A stretch of 64,000 nt of DNA from Monarcha castaneiventris obscurior (taxonomy: Eukaryota; Chordata; Aves; Passeriformes; Monarchidae), in NCBI GenBank assembly GCA_026261815.1, contig JAMPIT010000417.1:6357501-6421500 (forward strand). Direction: 5' to 3'. Shown here piece after piece: positions 35,565 through 63,900 of this stretch. Numbering within the stretch: the stretch's first letter is position 1; every line of letters starts with the position of its first letter. The notes beneath the pieces are model-generated. The model was not told the origin of the DNA and searched no databases. It saw only the letters and a program-made list of their open reading frames with translations. The translations under genes were made by a program, and so were the position numbers.

Positions 35565-36250
35565 CAGCTGAAGAATTGGCTGTCAGAGACTTTCATCTTT
35601 GGGCTCCTGAGTGCAAGAGAGACGTGGAGCTCCTGGAGCAGATCCAGAAGAGGGCAACAAGGATAACTGGGGGACTGGAGCTCCTCTCTTACAAGGAAAG
35701 GTTGAGGGAGCTGGGCCTGTTGGGGCTTGAGAAGACAGAGGGGACCTCATCAATGTGTATCAGTACATGAAGGGTGTCAAGGTTGGAGCCAGGCTCTTCA
35801 TGGTAATGCAAAGCAATAGGACAACAAGCAATGGGGCAGAAACTGATGCACAGGAAGTTCCACCTGTAGTATATGATACAAAATAATAACACACCTGAAC
35901 ATGAAGAAGAACTTATTTATTATGCAGATGACCGGGTATTGGGACAGAGTGCCCAGAGAGGGTGTGGATTCTCCCTCACCGGAGAGGGAATGCTGGAAGC
36001 CTCTGGATGCAATGCCTGTGTCATGTGCTCTGGGATGACCACGATACCAAACTGGCTGGAATATAAACTTCCTAACACAATCTGAAGCATTAGAAATCAG
36101 GCATTCTTTATCTACGCAGGATACATAGAAGAATATCTCTAAAAACTTCTATTCTCTATGTTATTTATCAGTCCTGCTTGAGCAGGGAGGCTGGACCAGA
36201 TGCCCCGCTGTGGTCCCTTCCTATCTGACGTGTTCTGTGCTTCTGTGACC
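35565..36250 (+). mobile_element. CR1 LINE fragment, interrupted
   Basis: Plus-strand CR1 sequence covers the end of the reverse transcriptase frame and the 3'UTR: GACGTGGAGCTCCTGGAGCA, AGGGCAACAAGGATAACTGG, CACAGGAAGTTCCACCTG, CCCAGAGAGGGTGTGGA and GGCTGGACCAGATG. It parallels the 46.9-kb copy in order. Two pieces of foreign sequence break it, a short one near 35.87-35.90 kb and about 134 bp at 36041-36174. The 3' end, near TTCTGTGCTTCTGTGACC, is degenerate. It sits just upstream of the POLR3H CpG island. Confidence 0.88.
36041..36174. other. Unrelated insert within the 35.6-kb CR1
   Basis: CR1 similarity stops after CTGGGATGACC and resumes at TGCTTGAGCAGGGAGG. In the 46.9-kb copy these two parts are adjacent. 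The intervening sequence is AT-rich and matches nothing I recognise. I see no clear target-site duplication. Confidence 0.7.
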
Positions 36251-36479
36251 TCTGCTGGCCTATCTGGACTGAAGCTTACGAAAATGATAAATCAGAATAA
36301 CCGCAGTTGTGAATTGTTTCAGCTACGGCACGGGAGAAACCACCCGGGGACACACCTGCCAGGGGCGGAGGCGAGAGCGGTGGGGGAGGAAGGAACTACA
36401 CTACAAAGGACACCCTGCTGCTGAGGCCCTTTCCACGTTTATATCGACCAAAACCAGCCCCTCCCGGGGATCTGCGGAC

Positions 36480-36884
36480 ACGGCCCCGCTCTGAGGACAG
36501 CGGGCACCGAGCGCGGCCCCGCCCCGCCTGAGGAGGGACAAAATGGCGGCGGCGGGCGCCGCGCCCCGCCCGCCCCGCCCCGTGTCAATCAGGGCGCGCG
36601 CCCCGCCAGCCGGGCGCCATTGGCTGCGGCCGCGCCGGAAGTGGCGCGGGGCCGGGGCGCGCGGCGCGGCTCCGCGTGCGGCGGGCGGCTGAGGGGAGAT
36701 CCCGGTGTCCCGCCCGCTCCCGGTGTCCCGGCCGCTCCCGCCCGCTCCCGGCCCCGTTTCCTTCGGGACGGCCGCCATTCCGCCCCACCGGGCTCCGTGA
36801 CACACCTTGGGCCGGCTCACCCGGCCCGGTCCGCGCAGCGCTCCAATTCCCGCGGCTGTTGGCGTCCTCTCGCCCCCCGCCACC
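36480..36884 (+). promoter_or_regulatory. POLR3H: POLR3H CpG-island promoter and 5'UTR
   Basis: Very CpG-dense, TATA-less. Recognisable sites are a full YY1-type AAAATGGCGGC at 36540-36550, an inverted CCAAT box (ATTGG) at 36619-36623, and an ETS-type CCGGAAGTG at 36635-36643. This is the standard mix for a constitutive housekeeping promoter. The start site is probably near or just after the ETS site, by inference. Confidence 0.75.
36701..36736 (+). repeat. 18-bp tandem duplication in the POLR3H 5' region
   Basis: CCCGGTGTCCCGCCCGCT at 36701-36718 is repeated at 36719-36736 with one change, and a partial unit follows. It lies between the promoter motifs and the start codon. Confidence 0.8.
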
Positions 36885-39800
36885 ATGTTTGTCCTGGTGG
36901 AGATGACTGACACTGTAAGAATTCCTCCCTGGCAGTTTGAAAGGAAACTGAACGAATCCATTGCTGAAGAGCTAAACAAGAAATTGGCCAATAAGGTAAA
37001 GCGTGGGTCACGTATAGGTTGGTGCAGGCATCACGACATCACCGAGCGTGTTCCTTTTATTTGCGCCTACCGAGGTGCGTGGATGAGATGTCAGAGTGGC
37101 TGAGATGTGAAGGCCATTCCCAGCGACTGTAAACAAAGAGACAGCCACGTGTCATCTCAAAGGGGACATTTTTCTAATGGCTGATGCTGTAATGGGGAGA
37201 TACTGAGACACCAGCTGGGGCAGAGAAGCGTGGAAGAGAAGTGAGAGCAGCTGCTGGTTTGTGTTTAGAGGAGCAATCCGAAATGCTGCCTAAAAAACGA
37301 ATGCAAATTAATCCATCCAGTGGGGAATTTAAAGAAAAAAGACTATAATATAAACACAAATAGAACAGTAATACTGGAAGAGAAATGGAGGCGTTAATAG
37401 CTCATTGAATTGAAATACATTGTGGCAGGGAGAAGTTGGTCTTTGGTGCATGATGTAGAAAGTGTTTTCTGGTGGACCTGGAGGTCACGGTTTCCCCTGT
37501 GCAGGCCCGGGACTGTGATTAGCATATGGCTTTCAACTCGAGGCAGGTACGAAACACAAAATGCAGTTGTAAACGGGAAGGGAGCTCAAAAGAGCAACCT
37601 GAAGGGATCGAGGGTTGTGAATAGCAGATTATACCAGCATGTTATGAAAAGCAAAAGTCTTCCTTCATCCACTGATGACTGGTAGATGCCTCAAATTTTG
37701 TAGGCAGTGAAGCTGTCTCAGAAGTAGCAGGGAAACCAAGAATTTGCCTTGTGTCTTCCCAAAGTTGATATAATTTAAGACAAAGGCGAGCCTAGAGGCT
37801 TCTGAGAGTGTAACTCTAGCAAAAAGTATGTTTCGCATTTGGACAAGCTGTGGGGCTGGTGAATGATGGGGAGCTGTTACTGTCTTGTCTGCTCAAGTTC
37901 TCTCACTGCTGACAATTTCCCCAAGGGTTTCTCTTTGTAGCGATGTTCTTTCCAGTGCCAGTGAAGATGTGCTCCCATAACACTTGAATGGGGGTTCCCC
38001 TACACTGCTGGTGGTGTTGAAGGCAGTGTACCAAAACAGCCTCCATCCCATCTCACCACCCCTCTGTTGCTGCCTTTTGAAAAGGTGTGCATAACGTATG
38101 GATTCCATAGTTTGCTTGATTTTACCTGGTGGGTTTCTTGATGTGCTACTCTTAAATTTTTTTTTTGTTTCCTTTTATCAGGTTGTATACAATGTTGGGC
38201 TCTGCATCTGTCTGTATGATATCACAAAGCTGGAAGATTCATACATATTTCCTGGAGATGGTGCATCACACACAAAAGGTGAGTGCTTTCCCTCAGTTAT
38301 ATTGTGTTGCAGAAGGTTAATTAATGATCTGGAAATGTAAGCTGAGTTCAGTTGTTAGGGAAAGTAACAACCTTAACTTCACAGCCTTAACTCTGTTCCT
38401 GTTAGGAGGCCAAGAGGAACATGGTGAAAGTCTCTTATTTTCTTGGCAGTTTGGGCTACAAATACAGCTTTTAAATAGCCAGTCCTGCTTGCCTTCTCCA
38501 GCAGGCCATCTCTGTTCTCCAATTAGAGTCATAGGTGTGGGGTAAGGAAGGGGTTAATTTAATTGAAAATTATTGAAAGTCTGCACATAGAAAATAAGTT
38601 GTAATAATAGGTCTGCATTTCTCTAGTATTTTTTTCTTTTTGAGGCTTATTTTCCCTAGCTAGGATGTTGAAATCTGTTCCTACATATAGCATTTGCACA
38701 GCATTTGATGCTCTTGTCCTAGCTGGAAGTTTTATGACACTTTTGTTGAAACTTAGACAGATCTGGTTCATCATACATTCCTAGGGATTTTTTTAAATAA
38801 GAAATGACTAACTTCTTTACTTTGACTCTTGGCAAATCTGAGTGAAAACTGGAAGTAAATGCATAAAAGCAAATCTCATTTCTTTAAAGTTAAAATAAGG
38901 TCTTAAACTGGTAAGAGATGCATGTTTCTAGGTTCAGTTTACAGTGTGGAAATGTAGATTGAGCACATGAAATATTTCCTGTTAGAATGGAACTGCCCTG
39001 ACTGTATGTGGCTTCCCTTGTCTAAATTTTAACTCCAGTAGAACTCGTTCCCTGCAAATAAAAGTTTCTCTAATACTGAAGGAGGATGGCAGGCTCTCCT
39101 GCTTGCTTTAATCTCCATTCAGTTTCTTAACTTAAAATTACTCCTTGAACTGAAAGAAGAGAATTTTTTCTTTCTGAGCTTGGGAAAAAAAAGTCTTCTT
39201 TCAGAATCTGGGCTAGCACTTCGATAAATCCCGCTGTGTCTGGTATAACTCTCTCTTTAATGCACTGCCTAGTTTTATGTAAAAGAGGAGCATTGAGTAG
39301 GTACAGCTAAAATGATGTTAAATTGCTTCAAAGCATTGTTTGGCTGAGATTGTTTTAGTGTAGCATTCCTGTAATAATAAATGCCATGTGCTTAGTCAGA
39401 AACATTTTATCTAGTTTGGAGGAAAAATCATGTTAGAAAATCTTATTTGATCGGATAATATTTGATTTAAAGTATTACGTTTAAAGAAAATACAGCATTG
39501 CAGACAAAGATAAAATGCAGAAGTATTAGGAGAAAGTATAATTTCAACTGATACTTTTGACCATGAAGCATTATGCTTCTATCATAATTTAATCAGAGGC
39601 CCTGCTCCATGTTTGTCACCTTACACTTTCTTTCTGTGAACTTCTTGCAAAACTGAGGAGCTGGGAACAGGCCACTGCTGATCAGCTTCTGCCAGAATTT
39701 GTACAGACCAGTTAGGAATCAGAACTCTTATTCCTGTTTTTTTATCTAACCAGTGCATGTAAAAAAATTGTGAAAGAAACTGGGTGTTTTAGAGGACATG

Positions 39801-42388
39801 TAGGATGTGGGATTTTATTTTAATGGCTGCCACCCTGTGGAAGGACTATAGTTTACTAACATGGACATAACATTAATGGTCTGTTTTCTTTAAGTGCATT
39901 TCCGCTATGTGGTCTTCCATCCCTTCCTGGATGAGATTCTCATCGGACAGATAAAAAGCTGCAGTCAGGATGGCGTCCACGGTAAACCACAACTTCTGAC
40001 ATTAGGGACACGTGAGCTGCAGAGTTCTTGTGTCTGTTGAGACACTGATTTCGGGTGGAGTAATGCTCTCTGCGCTGGTTAAAGGCTATTACTGGCCTCT
40101 AGTGTTGCTCTGATCTGAGGGTGGTTGGTAGTTTGAGCCTGGCAGCTTCCCCTGACCTTGATGGTTTTGTCTGCACTGCCCTTTCCTTTTGCCCGAGAAT
40201 AACAGGCAAGCCCGTCTGGAGCACAGACTGGATTCCTTTTCTTGCTTCAGTTAAGAGAATTTGTTTTTTTCAAAGTGGAACTATCGGCTTGTGTTGGTCT
40301 GATGTGTTTTTCCTATAGTTCTGTGCAAATTCGTGTTCATTTCTTGTACCTGAAAACATGGCAGGGAGATGTCTTTGTGAGCACAAAATGCTGTCTGAGT
40401 CATGGAATATATAATTGATGAGTTTCCTTTCCTCTCGGAGTCTTCCATGCAAAGGAGCTCTGCTGCTCAGTTGTTAAATTAGGACAATAAGGCTACCTTG
40501 GCTGCTTTTGTTGCTGAATTTGGGCATGGTCCATTCCCTGATAAAATTCAATATCATGAAATCTCAAGGGGGATGCGGGGGCTGTTCTAACTTTATATTG
40601 GTCTTTATTTAACATACTACATCTGTGATTTCTAAGGTCTTTTCTGTCACAGACCTCTATAGCATCTGACTCATTTCTTGGAACGCTTTCATTTCCATTC
40701 CTGCACCAACCAACCTTTTCCTTTCCCAGCGGGCATGAAGACTGTGCCCTCTGTTGCTGTATGTACTTTCAGCTGGGTGGTTGCTTTGCTGCCAACTGAA
40801 ATTGAGCAGTGTGGCTCAAAGAATAATTCCTGCATAATCTCAGTGTCCTTCCTGAGAGAGGAAGGAGAATGAGCCTAGAAATGCATTTTAGGAATCGCTG
40901 CGGAACATCATTTGCAAAGAATTGTTTCAGTCTTAATCAAATTCTTTTCTCCGCAGTTTCTATTGGATTCTTTGATGATATTGTCATCCCACCAGAATCC
41001 CTGCAGCAGCCAGCTAAGTTGTATCCTTTGATCACCTTTGATAACTTTACTACTTCATTTCAAAAGATTGTGCAGTGCTGGCCCAACAGGCATTCACCAC
41101 TGCAACAATGAAGGTGCTCAGTGGCAGGGGCTAAGCCGTTGTGTCGGGCAAGTCCCGCAGACTGTTATCACAGCTAGACAGGCCCTCACGCTCATTAGGT
41201 TTTGCAGGATCATTGTGCCCGCTGATAGAAATGAATGGCAGTGTCCCCTGAACAGCAGAGTTGTAATCCCTGCCTCCAGTCTTGGCTGCTGCTGAAGATA
41301 GAGTGCAGGTTTTACCACATCATGTAATGTCTATATACGTGTGTGTCTGATGTACTTCAGGGTGGTAGGCGAGGTTGTCATGGGTCTGAGGAGGTTGGCT
41401 TGTCTGGGGGTCTTTTCTGTTGCTGGGTTTTTTTGGGGGGTGGCTAGACCAGCAGCATACACCTTGAAGCAGGAAAATCAGAAAGATGGGCATCCTGGGA
41501 TACGTAGACAATGACCTGGGACAGCACACTGCAGTTTGGGAAATAATGGAAAAGGCTTTGAATTGAGTCTATTCTCAGAACTGTCAGAAAGTGATCTATC
41601 AAGCAGAGTACTGATTGTTTCCATCCTTAATCCTTGGCATGGCCAGTGATGAAGCAGAGCAGGTGTGGGTGTGGGAATATGAGACAGAAGAAGGGGCCCA
41701 TGACCTTTACATGGACATTGGGGAAGAGATCCGCTTCCGAGTCGTGGATGAGACGTTTGTTGATACGTCACCAACAGGTCCAAGCTCTGCAGAGGCTTCC
41801 ACTTCAAGTGCTGCAGAAGAAGTCCAGAAGAAAGAGGCACCCTACACCCTTGTGGTAACTATGTGCATTAATTCATACAGCCTTGTGAGTCTTGTGGTTT
41901 ATTCAGTGTCTAAAATAGCATCCCTTTCCCAAGGAGCTGATTGCTTTAAGCTGACCATGAAGCAGGATCACGAAATGAAAGGAGTGGAAAAGGGGAGAAA
42001 TGAGGTTGTTGTTGTGGTTGCTCTGAGTGTTTTCACTGGAACGCTTCATGGTTGGTGGTGGTTTTCCCTGGGAGGCTGATTTAAAGCAAACTGCATGTGC
42101 CTATGAAGAGTACAGAGCTGGGAGCAACACATTAAGGTTTATGCAGCAACTGAAGAGTCTTTCCTTGCAGTGTTCTGGATAAAACCCACCTGAGTACGAT
42201 GCATGAGAAGGGTGGATCTGAACCAGTGACAGCTGTGTTCCATAACTTAGAGGGGAGAGATGTGATTTTAGGCATTTTCCTCTATTCTGTATGCAGTTTA
42301 CAATTGCATGCTCTCATCTTCTCTCCGTGAACAGGGATCAATCAGCGAGCCAGGCCTGGGCCTCCTGTCGTGGTGGACAAACAGTTAG
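36885..42388 (+). CDS. POLR3H: POLR3H, RNA polymerase III subunit RPC8 (complete, six exons)
   Basis: Nuclear subunit of RNA polymerase III, the homologue of Rpb7 and yeast Rpc25. With CRCP (RPC9) it forms the stalk that helps initiation on tRNA, 5S and related genes. Exons are 36885-36995, 38182-38278, 39895-39981, 40957-41020, 41647-41854 and 42335-42388, giving 206 residues against 204 in human. The start lies in GCCACCATGT, a near-ideal Kozak context, with no in-frame ATG upstream. The N-terminal SHS2-like domain covers about residues 1-75, with VRIPPWQF at 11-18. The C-terminal OB-fold domain begins around 80 and includes [10 protein letters not shown] and the acidic [17 protein letters not shown]. 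The divergent Ser/Ala/Glu-rich stretch near 170-182 is two residues longer than in human. The protein ends LSWWTNS. The donor of intron 4 is U12-type. Confidence 0.96.
36996..40956 (+). other. POLR3H introns 1-3
   Basis: Introns 36996-38181, 38279-39894 and 39982-40956 are GT-AG and U2-type in appearance. The first starts GTAAAG and the second GTGAGT. They are AT-rich, with no recognisable gene or mobile element. Confidence 0.7.
41021..41646 (+). other. POLR3H: POLR3H intron 4, U12-type (minor spliceosome)
   Basis: The donor is GTATCCTTTG, an exact match to the U12 5' splice-site consensus (A/G)TATCCTTT. A U12-like branch site, TCCTTAAT, lies at 41624-41631, about 16 nt before the acceptor AG at 41645-41646, inside the short window the minor spliceosome needs. 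The tract between branch site and acceptor is not strongly pyrimidine-rich, also typical. It splits a Phe codon in phase 2, and the junction is fixed by the conserved AK-F-DEAEQ reading. Confidence 0.88.
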
Positions 42389-43205
42389 CTGCCATCAGAG
42401 CCTGCTCCACAGAAAGTCTTTCCGGTGGATGTTTGGGGGATAATGGGACCCTGCTGGTGCTCACTGCTCCTCTGAAGCTGAATAAGGAATTAGACCTGCC
42501 ATTCTCTGTTCTCCCTTCAGCTTGCAAGCTGCCAGAGAGAGGCAGTTGCTTTCAAGAGATGTCTTCACTGATGTGCAGAAGTGAATTTACAGGCACAAAA
42601 AGCCTTGAGCACAGCAGCTACAAACTCAGCTGGAGCTTTGGTCTCCTGCCCCAGAGGGAAAATTGTGGAGGTCTTTACTTTCCTGAATTCAGGAAGGAGT
42701 TGACTTTAGTGAGTACAAGCAGAAGAGAATACCTGTCGAGAAGTACCACTTCCTTAGGCTGGGAGCTTGATCTCAGAGGGTAGAAACCTGCCCTTCTTTT
42801 GACAGGAAATGGAGACAGCAAAAGACTAGAGTTAGTAGAGGTGTGGTACTCTGGAGACCTGGAAAATGCTGCTGATGGGAGGGCAGGGGAGGTGGTGGTG
42901 ATACTCTGCTAAGAATGGGAACTTGACCCATGGGTGAAGTCAGCCAGAAGGAACAGGAACGACAGTTTACCCAAAAGTAACTCAGGCTTAGTGAAGATGA
43001 CCACTGTAGAAAACTACAGGCTGCTTATTGTGCTGAATAGAATAATTTTATTGGGTGGGCTGTATTTATGCAGAATGAGCTAAACTTTGCAGGAGTTTGA
43101 CTAAAAATATGTAATTATGAACTGAAATGGACCAAGGCTGCTTTGAGCAAGATAAATCCTTGTTGGGGCGGGGGGGAACGCGTGGGGTGTTGATACCATA
43201 AGTGG

Positions 43206-43211
43206 AATAAA
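43206..43211 (+). terminator. POLR3H: Candidate POLR3H poly(A) signal
   Basis: This is the first canonical AATAAA after the POLR3H stop. A GT-rich stretch (TTTGTGGGG) follows about 35 nt later. It implies a 3'UTR of roughly 0.85 kb. Confidence 0.5.
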
Positions 43212-44607
43212 TAGTAAAAACCACACAGCCTGCCTTCCTGTACAATTTGTGGGGAAACTATTAGCTTCCTGCCTAGCAGGAAGAAAATATTTGCCTCCTG
43301 CAGTTTAGCTACTTGGATTTCAAGGCAGACAGTGTTGAGACCAACGCTTTGCTCTGTGCTAACAGCCAATGACAAACAATTGCCATCACCCTCCCTGACA
43401 GCAGTACAAGGAAAGGAGGGAACATAACAGTGAGTAAAATCTATGCAGGGCCCATTGCCAGGAGAGTGATGTTGCACATAATTACAAAGCCAGCCACGTT
43501 TGGCAGGAAGGAGCTGTAATTCCCTGGGACAGTGGGTCTGCTTAACCTCCAACTGTGAAAACAAAGCCCGAGTCACCAGCGCCCTCCCTGCAGCGTCGTT
43601 AGAACCCCTTAATTCTCAACTGTTATTCCTGGTGCGATGCCCTAATTAAAAGGGAGCCTAGAATTCTTTAGGTTCACATAGTAACTGAGGTCCATCTGTG
43701 CACACAGTAAGATTACTGAATGCCACCTACAGAGCAGCAGTGCTCAGACATGCACCCATCTAGCTGTGGTGGAAACAACTGTGTGCAGAAACCCCCCAGC
43801 TGTTTGTATAGGTGGAAATTTGGGTGAAACAAATGAGCTTCTACACAGGCTGTTCTGGGGTAGTGCCAGTCCAGCTACTCCAAGTAGCTGTTTTGCTCAG
43901 CTCCTTTTGGACAGGGTCAGGGCTCCCAGGAGTGTAGTAAGGTGGTAGTGATGTGGCTTTGTGTGCTGTTCTCATGAGAGACTGCTCAACATCCATCTCC
44001 TGCTGTAAGTAGTGCTTTAGGAAATAGCTAAGTGTGCAGTGCTGGAAAAGCAGATCCAGCAGGTGCTCTTTGCAAGTTTGTCATTGCTGCAATAGTGGCC
44101 TTGTTGCCCCGGACCGGAATGTAGGAGGAAGGTGGTCATAAGTGTAGCCTGCAGTAGGTTCATGTCAAGAACTAAACAGTCCAGGACAGCTGTAAGGGCT
44201 CTTTTTTTACCATGCTGAGTTAATGATTGATTTGGTTTTTTTGTCCATATAGCAGTGATTTACAAGAAGTTCTTTCCCACCCTCCCAGCAACAATGACAG
44301 GGATTAGGATGATGAATACAGTAACACACAGCAGAAGAGATGGTCACATTCTTTATTTTCATTTTAAGTCTTTAGCCATCAGTAAAGTGAATGGGCAGAA
44401 AACAACCAACCGAGCAGACAAACCCACCTTAGCTGGTTATTTCCAAATATAAATAACTGTGGGAGAACTGAAATTGAGCCAAAATAGAAAAAGGGAGCTG
44501 GGGAATTTAAAAGACAAAAGTAAGCCTAGCTGCACTCCCTTTTCATAGTGTCAGTGAAGAGGAAGTACCATAACAAAAAGGAAGCTATGGTTACATTTGA
44601 TCAGACA

Positions 44608-44613
44608 TTTATT
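44608..44613 (-). terminator. ACO2: Candidate ACO2 poly(A) signal
   Basis: Plus-strand TTTATT is AATAAA for ACO2, about 85 nt past the stop codon. A second copy is at 44352-44357. The nearer one would give a short 3'UTR. Confidence 0.55.
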
Positions 44614-44693
44614 CCAACAGTAGGCATGGAATTGCACTTTCATGAAAATGCCAAAGCTGAATCGAGTCCAGTGCACTGGGGCATTGTGCGCAC

Positions 44694-60930
<16,237 letters not shown>

Positions 60931-63900
60931 CTGAAAAAAGGAGAGTATTAGCACTGGAACCTTGCAGAGTGAATTTCTGTAACATATTAATTAAAAATGT
61001 TTTTCAGTTTTTGTTACTGGGATTTTACAGACCGAGGAACAGAGAAATTGCAAAGGTTTTTAAAGGCACCCAAATACATTTCAACGTACAATACTGCATA
61101 TTACGTTAAACAGCGAGACACCAGGTTACCCAGAACAGGTAGCATTTGCTGCACCATATGCCTTATGCTTTCAAATGAGAAATCTGCTTTCAGGCAATGT
61201 TGAGCCAATTCTCAAGCAAACACAACTTTGCCATACTCCTGACACATCACAGTCATGGTGAAGAACCGGCACCATTTCTGCAGCAAACTAACCCCAGGTT
61301 TGCATTTGCTTTCTGGCATGGAGTTGACATTGAAGGACTGGCAGGTGACACAGTAGGGGTCTGAGTGAACACGCCCCTGTTCCACCATCACATACGAAGT
61401 TTCTCAGGCAGGTCCCTGCATACTGCTACAAAGCTTAGTAAATTTCCACATTAGGAGACTTTGGTGTACAAGCCTGGTCTACAATGTAACAGAAAGCAGC
61501 AGAAGCAAGACGTGGAAAAAACACACCAGCTCCACCAAGCTGGCTGCACAGATCCAGGGGATCTTTTCCTCACTCTCACAAAGGCACCCTCACCTTTCGC
61601 CTCCAAAAAGCCTTGCACTTACCCTACAGGTGAGTTAACTGCATGACAGGTGAGCTATACTGGGAGCTGAATGCCTCAGCAGAAGATGCCAGGGGAAAAA
61701 AAACCCCAAATTTCACTTGGCAGCTTCCACAGTGAGACAGTTTCCTGGAACACAGGAGAAGGGCAGGCTATGGCGAGGCACCTTTACAGCACCTGACCTG
61801 AAAGAGACAGGTCAGTGCCCAGGGCTAAAAGCTCTCACGCAGCTTTGAAAACTGAGTCAGACAGCAGCCTCCATAAAAACTTCCAAGGATTTGGCACATG
61901 CATTTCTTACATGCTTTCAAAGTCTCACTCATCAGCATTAGAAGCCTGGAAACAGACTGAAGACAAGAGTTCAGAGTTCCTCCTCCTCCAGTGTTACACT
62001 TTAATCTTAATCCCGCTTTTTCGATTCATTTGCTACTTCAGAGTTACAAAGTTTTGGTAAATACAGGTTAATAAATGTAGTGGCATTACACTAAACACTC
62101 CTTTTGTATGTGTGATTGTAAATCAGCAAATATTCCTTGTTCAGAACACAATCATTGTACCTACCACTGTTTTTGCAGGGTCAAAAAAACCTAGTCAATT
62201 CTTTAAACCTGTTCAAGCATTTTAATGTTTCCCTGTGAATATTTTTTCCAGCTTTCTTGTTACTAGCATTGAATACATTGCCTGAAATAATCACGATCAG
62301 AGACACCACCAATTTTTAGCCAAGTCTCTTGCTTTACTGTCCTTTTGATAACACTTGTTAGCATCTTTCACAACAAAAATTTCAGGAAAGCTAGGCAAGA
62401 TCACACAACTCAGCACACTAGCAATAAGGGTACAGTTTGCATTTTTACCAAACTATCCTAAGCCATTGTACAAAAAGCTTTTGGTAGAAGCAGTACAGAC
62501 CTACAGCAGCTGCACACCTCTTTCATGAAAGCATATCTGAGGCAAATTAACCTGGTGGTACAAAAAGGGCACTGCTCCTCCAGGAATGCATGGGAAATCC
62601 AGTCATCATATTTCACTGTGCTGCACTTTAAGCTTAGAACTTCCAGAACTTATCACAGGTGTTACACTTTGAGACCTTTCCTTCTTCCACCAGCAAAAAC
62701 CCCCCAAAAAACCCCAAAACAACCACCCAAACCAAATCAAACGCCACCCAGCTTCTCATTGTTTAGCATACAAACTAAGCAAAACTGCTCTTTACCTAGT
62801 AGCCACATAACTTTTATGTTTGCTTTGTTCTGACGGGGTTTTCTGTTTGTTTGTGGGTTTTTTTTACCTCACAAGATATTCACTGTCTTGTGATAGTCTA
62901 CAACTGCTGGAGTGGCTGGAAAAAACAGGGAGCCATTTAATTACTGTTCATGGAAAAATAATCTCTTCCCCAGACCAGAAAATGTGTTTTGGTTTAATGT
63001 AGTAATTTCTTCTTAATTCATCATAGAGAAGAACAGATATATAAATAAAAGTAACAGCACAGGCTTCATAGCAACTTAGTCTTGCCTGCGACCAAAGCTG
63101 ATTAAAATAGAAATCTGAAGCAGGGCTCTCCAAAAAGAGGTACAACAAAACTTTTCAAACAAAATTCAGATAAAGTCTTTCCCATTTGAACATATATGTC
63201 TATGGATCTTTCCACTTAATGAAATGGCACAAGGAAATGCAGTATTTTTTCTAATACTATGTCAGTGTTCAGCTGGTAATCACAGAATCAGCAATACAAA
63301 GTAGTTGACTCCTGCTGACCACAGCTTCAGGCTACAAGAAGCAGGAAAAGAGCATGTTTAAGGTGAAGGATTCTGTCTGGACCTGGAGAAGACTGGAAAA
63401 CTGAAGGTCTGTCTCTGTAATGGTCAATATGACCCAGAGAAAGTAATTGCCTAGGCCAATCAGCTTCAAGAGACTAGAGAATCGTTTTTCTCTACATAAG
63501 AATTTTAAAGGGCACCTATGTAAAAAGTGCCATCTTCATTTTACTAGGGTATTACTAGGATATAAATCTACTTCTGCTGGGAATTAATTTGATTCAATAT
63601 GGTTGTTCTCATGTTGGCACCCAGCAAGCCTAAGGCTCCATCACCACTACCACAAAGCAACAGCAAACGCTGCCTGCTTCAAAAGTCTAATCTCTCCCCA
63701 TGAAGAATCTACAATACATCTTTCATCACACCTGTCTATTCTCCATGTCTGTCCTTTTTCTATTGTATCCTCAGAAACAGGGTGGCAGAACTGCAAGATT
63801 AAGGAAAAGTCACAAGCCTGACAATTCCCAGCTTCAATCTATACATTTTCCCTTTTATCCAGGAACTGTTAATTTTCAGGCTGACCAAACAGCTGCCAAG

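Larger units (their letters stand above)
31151..36479. other. Spacer between divergent CSDC2 and POLR3H promoters
   Basis: About 5.3 kb with no recognisable exon. The longest open frames, including a 298-codon minus-strand frame around 34.3-35.2 kb, resemble no protein I know and lack codon or splice support. It holds a TCCA microsatellite, one old LINE remnant and one clear CR1. Confidence 0.65.
42389..44693. other. POLR3H 3'UTR and convergent POLR3H-ACO2 spacer
   Basis: The two genes converge here. POLR3H probably ends near 43.23 kb and ACO2 near 44.59 or 44.33 kb, leaving about 1.1-1.4 kb of unassigned sequence. I see no exon or mobile element in it. Confidence 0.6.

Noticed and set aside
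36807..36884. In-frame N-terminal extension of POLR3H
   Set aside because: The extension begins with TTG, not ATG; the ATG at 36885 has a near-perfect Kozak context and matches the conserved N-terminus MFVLVEM.
63270..63340. Possible CR1 tip (TCACAGAATCAG) in ACO2 intron 1
   Set aside because: Only one octamer-like match and no following CR1 sequence; too short to support.
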